Source: Geobacteraceae bacterium (lineage in GTDB: Bacteria; Desulfobacterota; Desulfuromonadia; Geobacterales; Geobacteraceae). From it: a stretch of 64,000 nt of DNA. Position numbers and translations under genes: made by a program. The stretch covers positions 1 through 64,000 of the forward strand of contig JAMXLF010000013.1 of the NCBI GenBank assembly GCA_024281055.1. Reading direction: 5' to 3'. Under the pieces are notes generated by a model. That model had not been told where the DNA came from and made no database searches. It saw nothing but the letters and a program-made list of their open reading frames with translations. Positions 46,021-54,935 of the stretch are shown in pieces. The first letter of the stretch is position 1. Every line of letters starts with the position of its first letter.

Positions 46021-48662
46021 AGCATCTGGCTTCAAAAAACTTTTCCGACCCGAGAGAGATCACCCTTGACCAGATAGAGGGTCGGACATTTCTGGTGGAC
46101 TCAGGAGGCTATACCTTCCCGTGTCGCTACAACTCGTTTCCGGGAAGCCGCTTCCTGTTCGTCATGCTTCACGACTCTGTCGACCGGCGAAACCATCCTC
46201 TTCCTGTCCTCCCCCGATGGAACTGGGGGAAAATTCTTCGCGCCAATATCCTGTCGATTGACGACCCCACGTTGTACCTCGACGAAGACCTCAGTACCGC
46301 GTGGTACATCGGCACAAAAGAAAGGGACGTTATTCCCGGACTGGCGCGGATTTGCCAGACGGTTGCAACACGGCTCGGGCTGATCTTTTCCCGGATCGTC
46401 TTCTATGGCAGCGGCTCCGGGGGGTTTGCCGCCATTGCCGCAGCAATGCATTGTTCTGCTTCCTGCGTCGCCATTAATCCTCACACGGACCTTCATAACA
46501 TTGAAACGGATATAAAGTCTCCTTTTTCGACCATGTTCGATCCTGCCTGTTCTCCCGAGGAGAACCGCACCTCTGCCTGGGCTCGATGGAACATGACGGG
46601 GGCCGTGGGGCTGTCAAAACGCTATGGGCGTTTTCCGTGCATCGTGGTGGTCCAGGATGTGCACGACAGCTCTACATACTCCCGTCATTATCTCCCGTTC
46701 TGCGAAGCGTTAAAGGTGCCGCATACGGGGGGAATCGGGTTTCACGGCCTTATCAAGACAATTCCGGTAGACTCGGAGACTCCGCAGGGGGCAGATTCCC
46801 TTGCCATCGTATGGCGTATCCTTTCCGAGGGGATGCCATTCATCGAAAAATTCCATTATGCCGATGTAAGCCAGCTTGATCCGGATGCGCTTGATGGCAA
46901 GCCGTTCGCGGTTCAGAGCGAAGGTCTCACGTTTCCCTGCCGCTACAACTCGCATCCGGGTTCTAAAACCCTCTTCGTGGCATTTCACGCCGCAGTGGAT
47001 CGGGAAAAGAAAACTTTGCCCCTCTACGCGCGGTGGAACTGGGGAAAAATTCTAAACGGCAATATCCTATGTATCGACGATCCGACTCTCTATCTGAATG
47101 ACCGGCTCCGTATCGCCTGGTACATAGGCACAAGAGAAAAGGACGTTATCCAGGGCGTGGTGCGGATTGCAGAGACCTTTGCAGAACGGATGGGGCTGAC
47201 ACCTTCGCAAATCATATTCTATGGTGACTCAGCAGGTGGGTTTGCTGCGATTGCCGCTGCCGCAAAAGCTTCCGCGACCTGTGTCGCGATCAACCCCCAG
47301 ACGCAAATTGCGCTTTACGAAAAGAATGCTCTGGCCGCCTTCGCCAAAGTATTCGATCCGGCTTCCTCCCCGGAACAAAGCAGCACGGCGTTCCCAACAC
47401 GCTGGAGCGCTATCGAGGCAGTGCGGGCTGCACGAAGCGCCGGACGAACTCCGAGGGTGTTGATTATACAGAATATGACGAATGATGCGTTCACCGTCAA
47501 AAACCATTATCTTCCCTTCTGCAATGCATTCGATGTGCCGAGTGACGGGGGGGTAGGTTGTCAAGAGTCTATTATGTCGATGACATATGACGACGAAGGC
47601 GGGCATGACGCGGCTGACACTCCGGAGGTGGTGAGGGAGATCACCTCCAAAGGTCTGTCCTTCCTGACAGGAAAGGTCATCGAAAACAACAATGCCGCGA
47701 CAGCTCGATGCGGGGATGCCAGCCTGAAAAATGCGGAGGGAGAGGCATCTGTCGCTGCCCAAAAGGCGGCTACCGAAAGGGCTGAAGAAGAGAAGGCTGC
47801 TGCTGATAAGGGCGCCATGTACTATGCCAACGCCAGCGAAGTCGCGTTGTCCGACGTTCAAGGCAAAGTCTTCACCGTTAACGCCAACGGGATCGATTAC
47901 CCCGCCCGTTTTGCCTCGAACCCCGGCAGCTCGCTCCTCTATGTGGCATTGCATGGTGCCGTTGATCGCACCCAAAGATTGCCGGTCTTTGCACGTTGGA
48001 ACTGGGCAAAGATCCTTGGCGGACATGTCCTTGCCATCTGCGACCCTACACTTTTTTTCGATGACGAACTCACCGTCGGATGGTATGTCGGTGACAAGGA
48101 ACGCAACGTCATCAAAGGAGTTGCGGAAATATCCAGTGCTATCGCGTCAAAGCTGGGGCTGCGTCCCCACCAGGTCGTTTATTACGGCAGTTCCGGCGGA
48201 GGTTTCGCCGCGATGATGGCTGCCGCGATCTCTAATGGCTCAGGAGTTGCCATTAATCCGCAGACAGACCTCGCGAACCATCTACCGTTCTACCGCGACC
48301 AGTTTGCGAAGATGTTCGACTCCGCCGCTTCTCTCGACGAGAGCCGCGCAGCCTTCCCATCCCGGTGGAGTTGCGCCGAGGCGATGATATCGGCCAGCGC
48401 AGCGGGGCGCTGCCCGAAAGTCGTGATTATCCAGAACCTCATCGACACCTACACCCACAGGGAACACTACTTGCCCTTTTGCTCAATGTTGGGAGTTCCG
48501 CTGGAAGGAGGCCGCGGGTACGGTGATATGGTGATGTCGATTACTTACAGCCACGAAGACGGCCACGGTGCTGCAGATACCCCTGATGTGGTTAGAACAA
48601 TTCTTTCCGACGGGCTGTCTTTTTTGATGGCGAATAGGAGTTACCAGGAACAAACGGTTTGA
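46014..48662 (+). CDS. triple-domain alpha/beta-hydrolase-like protein
   Basis: An 882-residue protein made of three homologous units starting near residues 23, 295 and 617. Each has GK.F.V...G..(F/Y)P.R(Y/F), (R)WNW.KIL..(N/H)(I/V)L.I.DPTL, a nucleophile-elbow region YG..(A/S/G)GGFAA and AINP(Q/H)T. Domains 2 and 3 have a Ser in the elbow (S406, S727) and a His in GGHDAAD or GHGAAD (H531, H851). Domain 1 has Gly134 in place of the Ser and no matching His, so it is probably inactive. Domains 2 and 3 are separated by an Ala/Glu-rich helical linker (~555-605). No signal peptide. The start overlaps the ACP gene. A thioesterase or acyltransferase acting on acyl-ACP is the simplest reading, but this is inference. 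Confidence 0.88.
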   Translation: MLKHLASKNFSDPREITLDQIEGRTFLVDSGGYTFPCRYNSFPGSRFLFVMLHDSVDRRNHPLPVLPRWNWGKILRANILSIDDPTLYLDEDLSTAWYIGTKERDVIPGLARICQTVATRLGLIFSRIVFYGSGSGGFAAIAAAMHCSASCVAINPHTDLHNIETDIKSPFSTMFDPACSPEENRTSAWARWNMTGAVGLSKRYGRFPCIVVVQDVHDSSTYSRHYLPFCEALKVPHTGGIGFHGLIKTIPVDSETPQGADSLAIVWRILSEGMPFIEKFHYADVSQLDPDALDGKPFAVQSEGLTFPCRYNSHPGSKTLFVAFHAAVDREKKTLPLYARWNWGKILNGNILCIDDPTLYLNDRLRIAWYIGTREKDVIQGVVRIAETFAERMGLTPSQIIFYGDSAGGFAAIAAAAKASATCVAINPQTQIALYEKNALAAFAKVFDPASSPEQSSTAFPTRWSAIEAVRAARSAGRTPRVLIIQNMTNDAFTVKNHYLPFCNAFDVPSDGGVGCQESIMSMTYDDEGGHDAADTPEVVREITSKGLSFLTGKVIENNNAATARCGDASLKNAEGEASVAAQKAATERAEEEKAAADKGAMYYANASEVALSDVQGKVFTVNANGIDYPARFASNPGSSLLYVALHGAVDRTQRLPVFARWNWAKILGGHVLAICDPTLFFDDELTVGWYVGDKERNVIKGVAEISSAIASKLGLRPHQVVYYGSSGGGFAAMMAAAISNGSGVAINPQTDLANHLPFYRDQFAKMFDSAASLDESRAAFPSRWSCAEAMISASAAGRCPKVVIIQNLIDTYTHREHYLPFCSMLGVPLEGGRGYGDMVMSITYSHEDGHGAADTPDVVRTILSDGLSFLMANRSYQEQTV

Positions 48663-48723
48663 ACATGAGAGTTTCTTATATTATCGTGACGAAAGATCCC
48701 CGCTTTGAAATGGAGGTGTGATG

Positions 48724-50727
48724 ATGGAGCCTGTAATAAACGCTCCGAGAGAAGTTGAGGCCGATGTAGTTCGGTCGGGACCGTCGGTTCTTTGCTCTGC
48801 ATATGAAAAGATCGAATTGGTGTCCAGAGACTACATCAACATGTCAGTGTTGTTTTTCTGTTCACTGCTCGTCCACAGCTTCTTTATCATAAGAGGTCTT
48901 GGTGAAGCTGACGCTGGAAGGTTGTTGCAGTGTGCGGTTTTGTGGCACGTGACCGGCGACGCAGCAGCCGCGTATTCGCGTGTTAGCCCCCTCTACGTAA
49001 ACTTCATGAAGCTATTACTCGATTGGGATGTTTCAATTGCGTCAATCCCGACATATCTGAACTGGTTTAATGTTTTCATGAGCAGCATGGCGATCTTCCC
49101 GGTATACTGCTTCTGGAAGATGATATTCAATCGGAACGTTGCGCTCTGGGGAACAATTTTCCTTTTGTTTTCTCCCTCTTTCTGGCTGGCATCCATCTAT
49201 GGGATGCCGCATCTTCCCGCCTTTGTTTTTCTTTCTTTAGCGCTGCTGTTTTTTCTTCTTGCCCTCGAAGATGACGGCAAGGTCACTATCAGCTTGTACC
49301 TCTTGTCTCTGGTTTCGATGATGGTCGCCTGTACCTTCAAGGCCGACATCTTCCTCTGCGGGTCGGCTTTTGGAGCAGTAGTGCTGCTCAAAAAGAAGCT
49401 GTCTGTAAAAACCGCTGTATTGGCGGTAATACCAGCCATTTTGGGAGTCGCCTCTCCGATCGTTTATTATAAATTCATTGCCCTGCCTGATGTCTCGACC
49501 TCTGCATTCGCTAATCAGTGGTCTGACCAGTACCTTTTCACCATCAAAGCCTTCCTTAACCGCAAAAATCTCTTGGTTCTCCCTCATGTCAACGGCCCTG
49601 TCATCTTTTACACTGCTTTGACCGCGGCGCTCATAGTATCAGTAATTTGCAAGAAGCAGAGATGGTTGATCCTTGCCGTCCTTATTTGGATACTTCCAAC
49701 AGAAATATGGTGGGGGTTCAGGGATGGCAACTCTTCTCGCCACATGATGATGGCATTTTCAATCTTCCCCTACCTGTGTGGTTTGTTGCTTTTCGCTATC
49801 ATTCCTCAAACGAAATACAAATTTCTTCCCCACTTAGCATGTTTTTTCTTTCTAATTCTTAACTATTATTCTACTGAAGCAAGCGGGGACGGCGTAATTT
49901 ATCCGAGCACACAAATTTTTTCCTCCAAACGCCTGCTGCAAAAAGTAATCTTGGACCAGCACAAAAGAGCAAAGGATTTCGTTGCGCTAAAAGCAGAAAA
50001 AAAAGCCTTCATAGGAGGAGCAACAAATCCGTATACACTGTATGAGGTGTTCAACAATGCCACGGAGATACATTTCCCAAACAGAGCAAACCTCTTCGAA
50101 GTCAAAAAAGAATCGGGTATCATGGAGACCGTTCTTTGGAGGGAAATCCCGTCAAACAATGCGGCTGAAGAAGCGGCTAGGCTGAAAAAGGAAGGGTGGG
50201 CGGTTTGGTCTCAGGAATTCGACCTTGCTCAGCTGGATGAAAACTCCATGGACGAGGACCTGCGTTCCCCTTCGGTTAATCTCGTGAAAATTTCCAACCC
50301 CGGATTCGAAACCTGGGAGGGCAGCTTACCATCGGGTTATACAGTCAGGGATGGGGGCATCGTCCGTAAGACTACAGCGAACCCTTATGAAGGAAATGCT
50401 GCTTTGGAATTGTCTACGGGCCAGAAGCTGAGCTACCTGTATCAGAACATCGCCCTTGATCCCTCATTTGGTGGGAAAAAAGTGATCGTTTCGACGATGG
50501 CTAAAGCTGACAGGGATCGAGCCGTTGTCTGGGTATACACCGTCATCAATGGTGTCCAGAGCAAAACCCTCTACGGAGCTCCGCACCCCGGAGATGGGAA
50601 GTGGCATCGCATAGGTGTTGCGCTTCAATTACCGGAAAAAACTCCAGAAGGCCGCCTTTGCTTCGTGCTGGAAGGTGAGCCCTCCAACGCCATCGAGTTT
50701 GACGACGTGAAGATGTATACCAAATAA
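48724..50727 (+). CDS. GT-C-like membrane protein with C-terminal beta-sandwich domain
   Basis: A 667-residue protein. Residues ~40-400 hold about ten membrane segments, with GLGEADAGRLLQC in the first loop as a possible GT-C acidic site. Residues ~520-667 form a domain ending in HPGDGKWHRIGV and FDDVKMYTK, which is homologous to the mature lipoprotein at 54084-54758 and looks like a carbohydrate-binding-module type jelly roll. GGAGG (48712-48716) fits ATG 48724 best; ATG 48721 and GTG 48718 are alternatives. The membrane part is noticeably more AT-rich than its neighbours. Confidence 0.83.
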   Translation: MEPVINAPREVEADVVRSGPSVLCSAYEKIELVSRDYINMSVLFFCSLLVHSFFIIRGLGEADAGRLLQCAVLWHVTGDAAAAYSRVSPLYVNFMKLLLDWDVSIASIPTYLNWFNVFMSSMAIFPVYCFWKMIFNRNVALWGTIFLLFSPSFWLASIYGMPHLPAFVFLSLALLFFLLALEDDGKVTISLYLLSLVSMMVACTFKADIFLCGSAFGAVVLLKKKLSVKTAVLAVIPAILGVASPIVYYKFIALPDVSTSAFANQWSDQYLFTIKAFLNRKNLLVLPHVNGPVIFYTALTAALIVSVICKKQRWLILAVLIWILPTEIWWGFRDGNSSRHMMMAFSIFPYLCGLLLFAIIPQTKYKFLPHLACFFFLILNYYSTEASGDGVIYPSTQIFSSKRLLQKVILDQHKRAKDFVALKAEKKAFIGGATNPYTLYEVFNNATEIHFPNRANLFEVKKESGIMETVLWREIPSNNAAEEAARLKKEGWAVWSQEFDLAQLDENSMDEDLRSPSVNLVKISNPGFETWEGSLPSGYTVRDGGIVRKTTANPYEGNAALELSTGQKLSYLYQNIALDPSFGGKKVIVSTMAKADRDRAVVWVYTVINGVQSKTLYGAPHPGDGKWHRIGVALQLPEKTPEGRLCFVLEGEPSNAIEFDDVKMYTK

Positions 50728-50854
50728 CCCGAAATTAGAGAGAAAGGGCCTTGAGCAAGTAAGTTGACACGCTTGAAATGCCATTCCCTGCTATAAGAAA
50801 CGGGACAATCTTATGGCCGTCCGACGAAAGGTATTCCCCTAACAAGGAAGAGTT

Positions 50855-51790
50855 ATGATATCAGTAGTGCTTCCCTGCTTTAACGAGCAGGACAACGTTG
50901 AGATAGTGCATGACAGTTTGTCAGCAGTGCTGCCGAAGTTGGACCCTGCCTATGAGATCATCTTCGTCAACGACGGCAGCTCGGACGGCACGGCCCGGAA
51001 ACTGGCAGAGCTGGCGGCGAAGGACCCCCGCGTCCAGACTGTCGAGTTCTCGCGGAACTTCGGGCATCAAGCGGCCATCTGCGCCGGGCTCGACCTGGCC
51101 TCGGGCGATGCGGTCGTGATGATGGACGCCGACATGCAGCATCCTCCCGAGATGATCCCGGCCCTGGTGGAGAAATGGAAGGAAGGCTTCGACGTGGTCT
51201 ACACTGTCAGGGTCGATCCCCCTGACATTGGCTACTTCAAGAAATCAACCTCCAGATTCTTCTATAAGCTCATCAACGTACTCGCCAAGATCGAGCTCCC
51301 GGAGAACTCCGCCGATTTCCGACTGGTCGACCGGAAGGTGGTGGCGTGCCTTCGCGACCTGAAGGAAACCACCAAATTCTTCAGGGGGCTCATCAGATGG
51401 ATCGGCTACCGCCAGGTGGGGATCTCCTACACCGCAGCGCCACGCCACGCGGGGGTCACCAAGTACACCGTCTGGAAGATGGTGAAGTTCGCCTTCGATG
51501 GCATCACCTCCTTCTCGACCTTCCCGTTGCACATAGCGACCATGGTCGGCTTCGTGGTCTCCGTCCTGAGCTTCGTCTACGCGTCCTACGCCCTCTACAT
51601 CAAGATCTTTACGAACCTGGCGCTGCCGGGCTGGGCATCGATCCTCATACCGGTGCTGTTCATCGGGGGGATCCAGCTCATGTGCCTAGGGATCATCGGG
51701 GAATACATCGGCCGCATCTACTCCGAAAGCAAGGCCCGGCCGACCTACATCATCAGAACCATCAACGGAAAGGAACCAAGGGTCGGTTAA
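50855..51790 (+). CDS. GtrB/ArnC-like polyprenyl-phosphate glycosyltransferase
   Basis: A 311-residue GT2 enzyme with LPCFNEQDN, VNDGSSDGT, the DXD-type MDADMQHP, and SADFRLVDRK. Two C-terminal membrane helices (~225-248 and ~258-282) follow, the usual layout of GtrB/ArnC. It transfers a sugar from a nucleotide to undecaprenyl phosphate. AAGGAAGAG precedes ATG 50855. The next gene, five bases downstream, encodes a small SMR-type membrane protein that could flip the product, as ArnEF and GtrA do in known systems. Confidence 0.93.
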   Translation: MISVVLPCFNEQDNVEIVHDSLSAVLPKLDPAYEIIFVNDGSSDGTARKLAELAAKDPRVQTVEFSRNFGHQAAICAGLDLASGDAVVMMDADMQHPPEMIPALVEKWKEGFDVVYTVRVDPPDIGYFKKSTSRFFYKLINVLAKIELPENSADFRLVDRKVVACLRDLKETTKFFRGLIRWIGYRQVGISYTAAPRHAGVTKYTVWKMVKFAFDGITSFSTFPLHIATMVGFVVSVLSFVYASYALYIKIFTNLALPGWASILIPVLFIGGIQLMCLGIIGEYIGRIYSESKARPTYIIRTINGKEPRVG

Positions 51791-51795
51791 CCATC

Positions 51796-52122
51796 ATGGC
51801 CAGTTATCTTTTGGTAGTCGCGGGAATCGTCGCATCGGCACTGGCGCAGATCTGCATGAAGATGGCGTCGGGCAGCGCCAACAAGCTGCAATGGGCCTTC
51901 TTCGTCGGCTCCAGCATCGCAAGTTACGGCGGGGCCTTCGTGCTGTACTACATCTGCCTCAAGTTCTACCCCATCAGCAGGCTGAGCCCCGTCATGACCA
52001 TCTCCACCATGCTGCTGGTGGTCGTCTTCGGCGTCGTCATGAACGAAAAGGTCTACATGAGGCAGAGCCTCGGCATCATCTTCGGGATCGCCTCCATACT
52101 CCTCATCGCTTCCGAAAAGTGA
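51796..52122 (+). CDS. SMR/EamA-type small membrane protein (ArnE-like)
   Basis: A 108-residue protein with four hydrophobic helices and the SMR/EamA-type pattern ASALAQICMKMAS in helix 1 and LSPVMTISTMLLVVVFGVVMNEK in helices 3-4, typical of ArnE-like subunits. ATG 51796 lies just after the GT2 stop, and the long frame upstream of it is only the GT2 gene read out of frame. With the GT2 it probably forms a make-and-flip pair for a lipid-linked sugar used by GT-C enzymes. Confidence 0.88.
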   Translation: MASYLLVVAGIVASALAQICMKMASGSANKLQWAFFVGSSIASYGGAFVLYYICLKFYPISRLSPVMTISTMLLVVVFGVVMNEKVYMRQSLGIIFGIASILLIASEK

Positions 52123-52206
52123 GATTGCAACTGGGTCGGGTGGCTGAATCACTTCGCCAGGAAACTTTTCGCGGGTCCCGGGCCCGCAGATCAGAGGGAA
52201 GTCAAA

Positions 52207-53850
52207 ATGGCAGCATCTCCAACCACGGTGTCGCAAAAAATCCTTTTATCCTTCCTGTTTCTTTCTTTGCTCCTCACCACTTCCGGCCCGGCCTCCGCCT
52301 CCGAAGTACGCAAGTTTCCTTTCCCGTTCGTCAATATGGTCGCCATCATGTCAGACACTGACCTCTCTGACAAGGACGAGTTCGAGCACATGCACCGTTT
52401 TCTCAACACCGAGCAGGACTGCGGCTCGTTGGGAAGAGGGGTAGGGCTCGACGTCGGCGACACCTTCTGGATGGACCTCTATCACGGCACCGACAAGGAC
52501 AACTGGCGCATCAATTCGAAGGGCTGGTCCTGGATCTACTGGCACAACGGCACAAAAAAATACGGCGACCTCATGGAGAGGTACATCCTGGGCGGTTGGA
52601 TCGACATCCCCCATACGTTCTTCTCCTACTACATCGGCGCCGACACGGATCTCTCCATCAAGGCCGAGCAGGAGATCTTCCGGACCTGGGGCACCACCTC
52701 GGGGCCAAACGTCTTCCGTGAAGAGGTGGAAAAGGTGCTCGGGGAATGGAAGCGCATCGGCTATCACCCCGTCGCCTGGGCCGATCATGCCAACAATCCC
52801 TGGGACGTTATGTTCTACGACACCGGCAACCTCCAGCAGGGCGCCGATGCCGGCGACAACGTGGTGGTCCTGAAGCCGTCACAGGTGAAGGTGAAAGAAT
52901 TGAACGTGATCTGCTTTCCCCCTACCGGCGAGGTCTGCCAGGTCTCCAGAGTGGTGTCCGAGGACCATGGCACAGTGCTGCTCCTTAAGAGCCCCTTAAG
53001 GCACGCCTACGCACCGGAAGAAGCGGTCACCATACACGGGGCCGGGCAGGGAGGGCCACGTCTTGGTGCCGTGAAGGGGAGTCCCTACTACTGCATGGAC
53101 CTGATCCTCAGGTCCGGAATCAAGTTCTTCTGGATCCGCCCCGGCTGGCAACTCGCCAAGAGGACCGGCTCTGGCAGCCTCGGCTTCGAGAGTTCCATAG
53201 CGCCGTTCCAGCTTCCCGACGCCCACAGGGTATGGGGATTCTACCGGTATTACGAGCAGCCCGAGGCGGATAACGACCACCTGGGACGCTGCGTGGACCG
53301 AATCCTCGCAGGGGACGACAAGGGCGGGCCCCTCCGGCCGGGAACCTACTGCATCGTGACGACCCACCTTGGTTACGGTCGCTTGGAAAACGGCCAACTT
53401 GCCCTCGCCGACGAACTCTACAAGCGCAACGGCAACGGCTGGTTCAACGCGGAGACCGTCAAGGCACTGAGAAGACTTCGGGCCGCCCAGGATAACGGCC
53501 GCATTCTTGTGGCCAGGACCTCCAGGCTGCTCCGGTACAACCTCGTGCAGGACATGCTCTCGAAGTACCATGACAGCAGGTACGGCTACACCAGGGAGTA
53601 CCGCAACGGCATCGAGTCCATCGTCATTCACGAGATTCACGACGATGTCTTCGGTGCCTTCAGGCCCGAGCCCGAGGACCTTCGCGGCATTACCTTCTAT
53701 ACCGCTGACCCCGCCAGGACCAGGATCTTCATAGGAGACCGGCCGGTCTCCCCCTCGCTTCTGCAGGTCAATCCCGCAGACGAAACCGGGCTTCCCAGTA
53801 TCGGCTTCAAGTGGTTTCCGCCCGACACCACGGATTACACAAGGAAATAG
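52207..53850 (+). CDS. exported protein of unknown family
   Basis: A 547-residue protein with a signal peptide (about 30 residues, cleavage after ASA). AGAGGGAAG precedes the ATG. I do not recognise the family. Residues ~45-65 (IMSDTDLSDKDEFEHMHRF) and ~195-215 (AWADHANNPWD) have Asp and His spacings reminiscent of metal-dependent glycan deacetylases or hydrolases, but no full motif set is present. There are few cysteines and no membrane segments after the signal, so a soluble periplasmic or secreted protein is expected. Its place between the GT2/SMR pair and the glycan-binding lipoprotein suggests glycan processing outside the membrane. Confidence 0.8.
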   Translation: MAASPTTVSQKILLSFLFLSLLLTTSGPASASEVRKFPFPFVNMVAIMSDTDLSDKDEFEHMHRFLNTEQDCGSLGRGVGLDVGDTFWMDLYHGTDKDNWRINSKGWSWIYWHNGTKKYGDLMERYILGGWIDIPHTFFSYYIGADTDLSIKAEQEIFRTWGTTSGPNVFREEVEKVLGEWKRIGYHPVAWADHANNPWDVMFYDTGNLQQGADAGDNVVVLKPSQVKVKELNVICFPPTGEVCQVSRVVSEDHGTVLLLKSPLRHAYAPEEAVTIHGAGQGGPRLGAVKGSPYYCMDLILRSGIKFFWIRPGWQLAKRTGSGSLGFESSIAPFQLPDAHRVWGFYRYYEQPEADNDHLGRCVDRILAGDDKGGPLRPGTYCIVTTHLGYGRLENGQLALADELYKRNGNGWFNAETVKALRRLRAAQDNGRILVARTSRLLRYNLVQDMLSKYHDSRYGYTREYRNGIESIVIHEIHDDVFGAFRPEPEDLRGITFYTADPARTRIFIGDRPVSPSLLQVNPADETGLPSIGFKWFPPDTTDYTRK

Positions 53851-54016
53851 CAGGTTAACCGCCGATCCCCGTTGAACTGCTAGGCCACCCTGCTGGCCGG
53901 GCCGGAAAAGTCGCGGCGGGGATAAAGGCCGGCAGGAGGTTGTCCGGTGCTAATCCGACCAGCCCCCGTATTGCCCCTGATTCCGCTAGGTTCTAGGATA
54001 AAGGGGATAAAATGAC

Positions 54017-54045
54017 TTGATTTTAAGAAGTGGCGCTTATAAAAT
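54017..54045 (+). promoter_or_regulatory. sigma-70-type promoter for the lipoprotein gene
   Basis: TTGATT (54017-54022) and TAAAAT (54040-54045) are separated by exactly 17 bases in a non-coding gap of 233 bases. A CGGAGGAA ribosome-binding site follows at 54068, with ATG at 54084. The predicted leader is about 30 bases. Confidence 0.6.
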
Positions 54046-54083
54046 ATGCTGCCGCAAAGAAAATAACCGGAGGAACGAAAGTA

Positions 54084-54758
54084 ATGAGAAAAAACCTCGT
54101 AATCAGCCATGTGCTCTGTCTTCTTTTGGCTTCGCTGCTGTTCTCTGGCTGCAGCAAGGAACAACCGCCCCAGGAGTCGGCCAAGCCTGCCCCGGCGGCA
54201 CCGGCTGCTCCTCAGGCAGCAGCCCCGGCGCCTGCGCCGGCAACCGACCCCAACAAGCCCAGCGAGGCATCGCTGGAAGCGGATCTCAAGTCCGCAACTG
54301 TCAGTCTGCTCACCGTCGACAACGCCAGCTTCGAGAACTGGGATAAGGGCGTGCCGACCGGTTGGTCGGTAAGGGACCACCAAAAAGTCTCGAAATCCAG
54401 CGACGCAACAGACGGCAAGACGGCCGTCGAGGTCCCCGCCACCAAGAAGGCTCTGAACTACGTGTACCAGAGCGTTCCGGTCACCCCTGCAATGGCTGGC
54501 AAGCAGGTTATTGTAACAGCAATGGCCAAGGCCTTCGAGCCCGGCAGCACGCTGGCCTGGGGGTATACGGTGCTCAACAAGGTCCAAGGCGAATCGATCC
54601 ATGGCGTGCAGCACCCCGGCGACGGCAAGTGGCACAGGATCGCTGTCGTGATCCCTATACCCGCCGGCCCCGCGGACGGCAAGGTCGCCTTTGTGCTGGA
54701 ATCCGCCGCTTTCTCAAAGCCGTCTCTCTTCGACGACGTGAAGGTCTACACCAAGTAA
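54084..54758 (+). CDS. lipoprotein with carbohydrate-binding-like domain
   Basis: A 224-residue lipoprotein (lipobox LFSGC, Cys23). An Ala/Pro-rich linker (~28-60) leads to a ~150-residue domain (~75-224) homologous to the C-terminal domain of the GT-C protein at 48724-50727. Shared stretches include HPGDGKWHRI and the ending FDDVK.YTK. The pattern SFENWDKG.P.GW, with a W/F-rich strand and a terminal FDDV strand, is typical of CBM4/9-like jelly rolls. ATG 54084 follows CGGAGGAA. It probably binds the glycan at the envelope surface. It has its own promoter (54017-54045), so it may be expressed separately from the genes before it. Confidence 0.88.
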   Translation: MRKNLVISHVLCLLLASLLFSGCSKEQPPQESAKPAPAAPAAPQAAAPAPAPATDPNKPSEASLEADLKSATVSLLTVDNASFENWDKGVPTGWSVRDHQKVSKSSDATDGKTAVEVPATKKALNYVYQSVPVTPAMAGKQVIVTAMAKAFEPGSTLAWGYTVLNKVQGESIHGVQHPGDGKWHRIAVVIPIPAGPADGKVAFVLESAAFSKPSLFDDVKVYTK

Positions 54759-54774
54759 ATCTGCATGGGCTGCA

Positions 54775-54798
54775 CCGGCCCTCTCCGAGGAGGGCCGG
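54775..54798 (+). terminator. G/C-rich hairpin between lipoprotein and heparinase-like genes
   Basis: CCGGCCCTC (54775-54783) pairs perfectly with GAGGGCCGG (54790-54798) around a 6-nt loop, 17 bases after the lipoprotein stop. There is no T run, so it could be a weak terminator, an mRNA end stabiliser or an attenuator before the gene at 54936. Confidence 0.45.
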
Positions 54799-54935
54799 CG
54801 TCTCCCCAGCCTGCGTGCGGTCCCCCCACTGCCAAGGGCCGCACTTGGCCCCTACGCCCTGCCACTTCGGTTTGTGCCGCCCGGGGCCAACCGATTCGGA
54901 CCACCATCCGAGCTGCCGCCGCAGCAGGAGGTACA

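Noticed and set aside
50764-50797. TTGACA followed by TATAAG as a promoter before the GtrB/ArnC-like gene
   Set aside because: The spacer is 22 bases, outside the usual 16-18.
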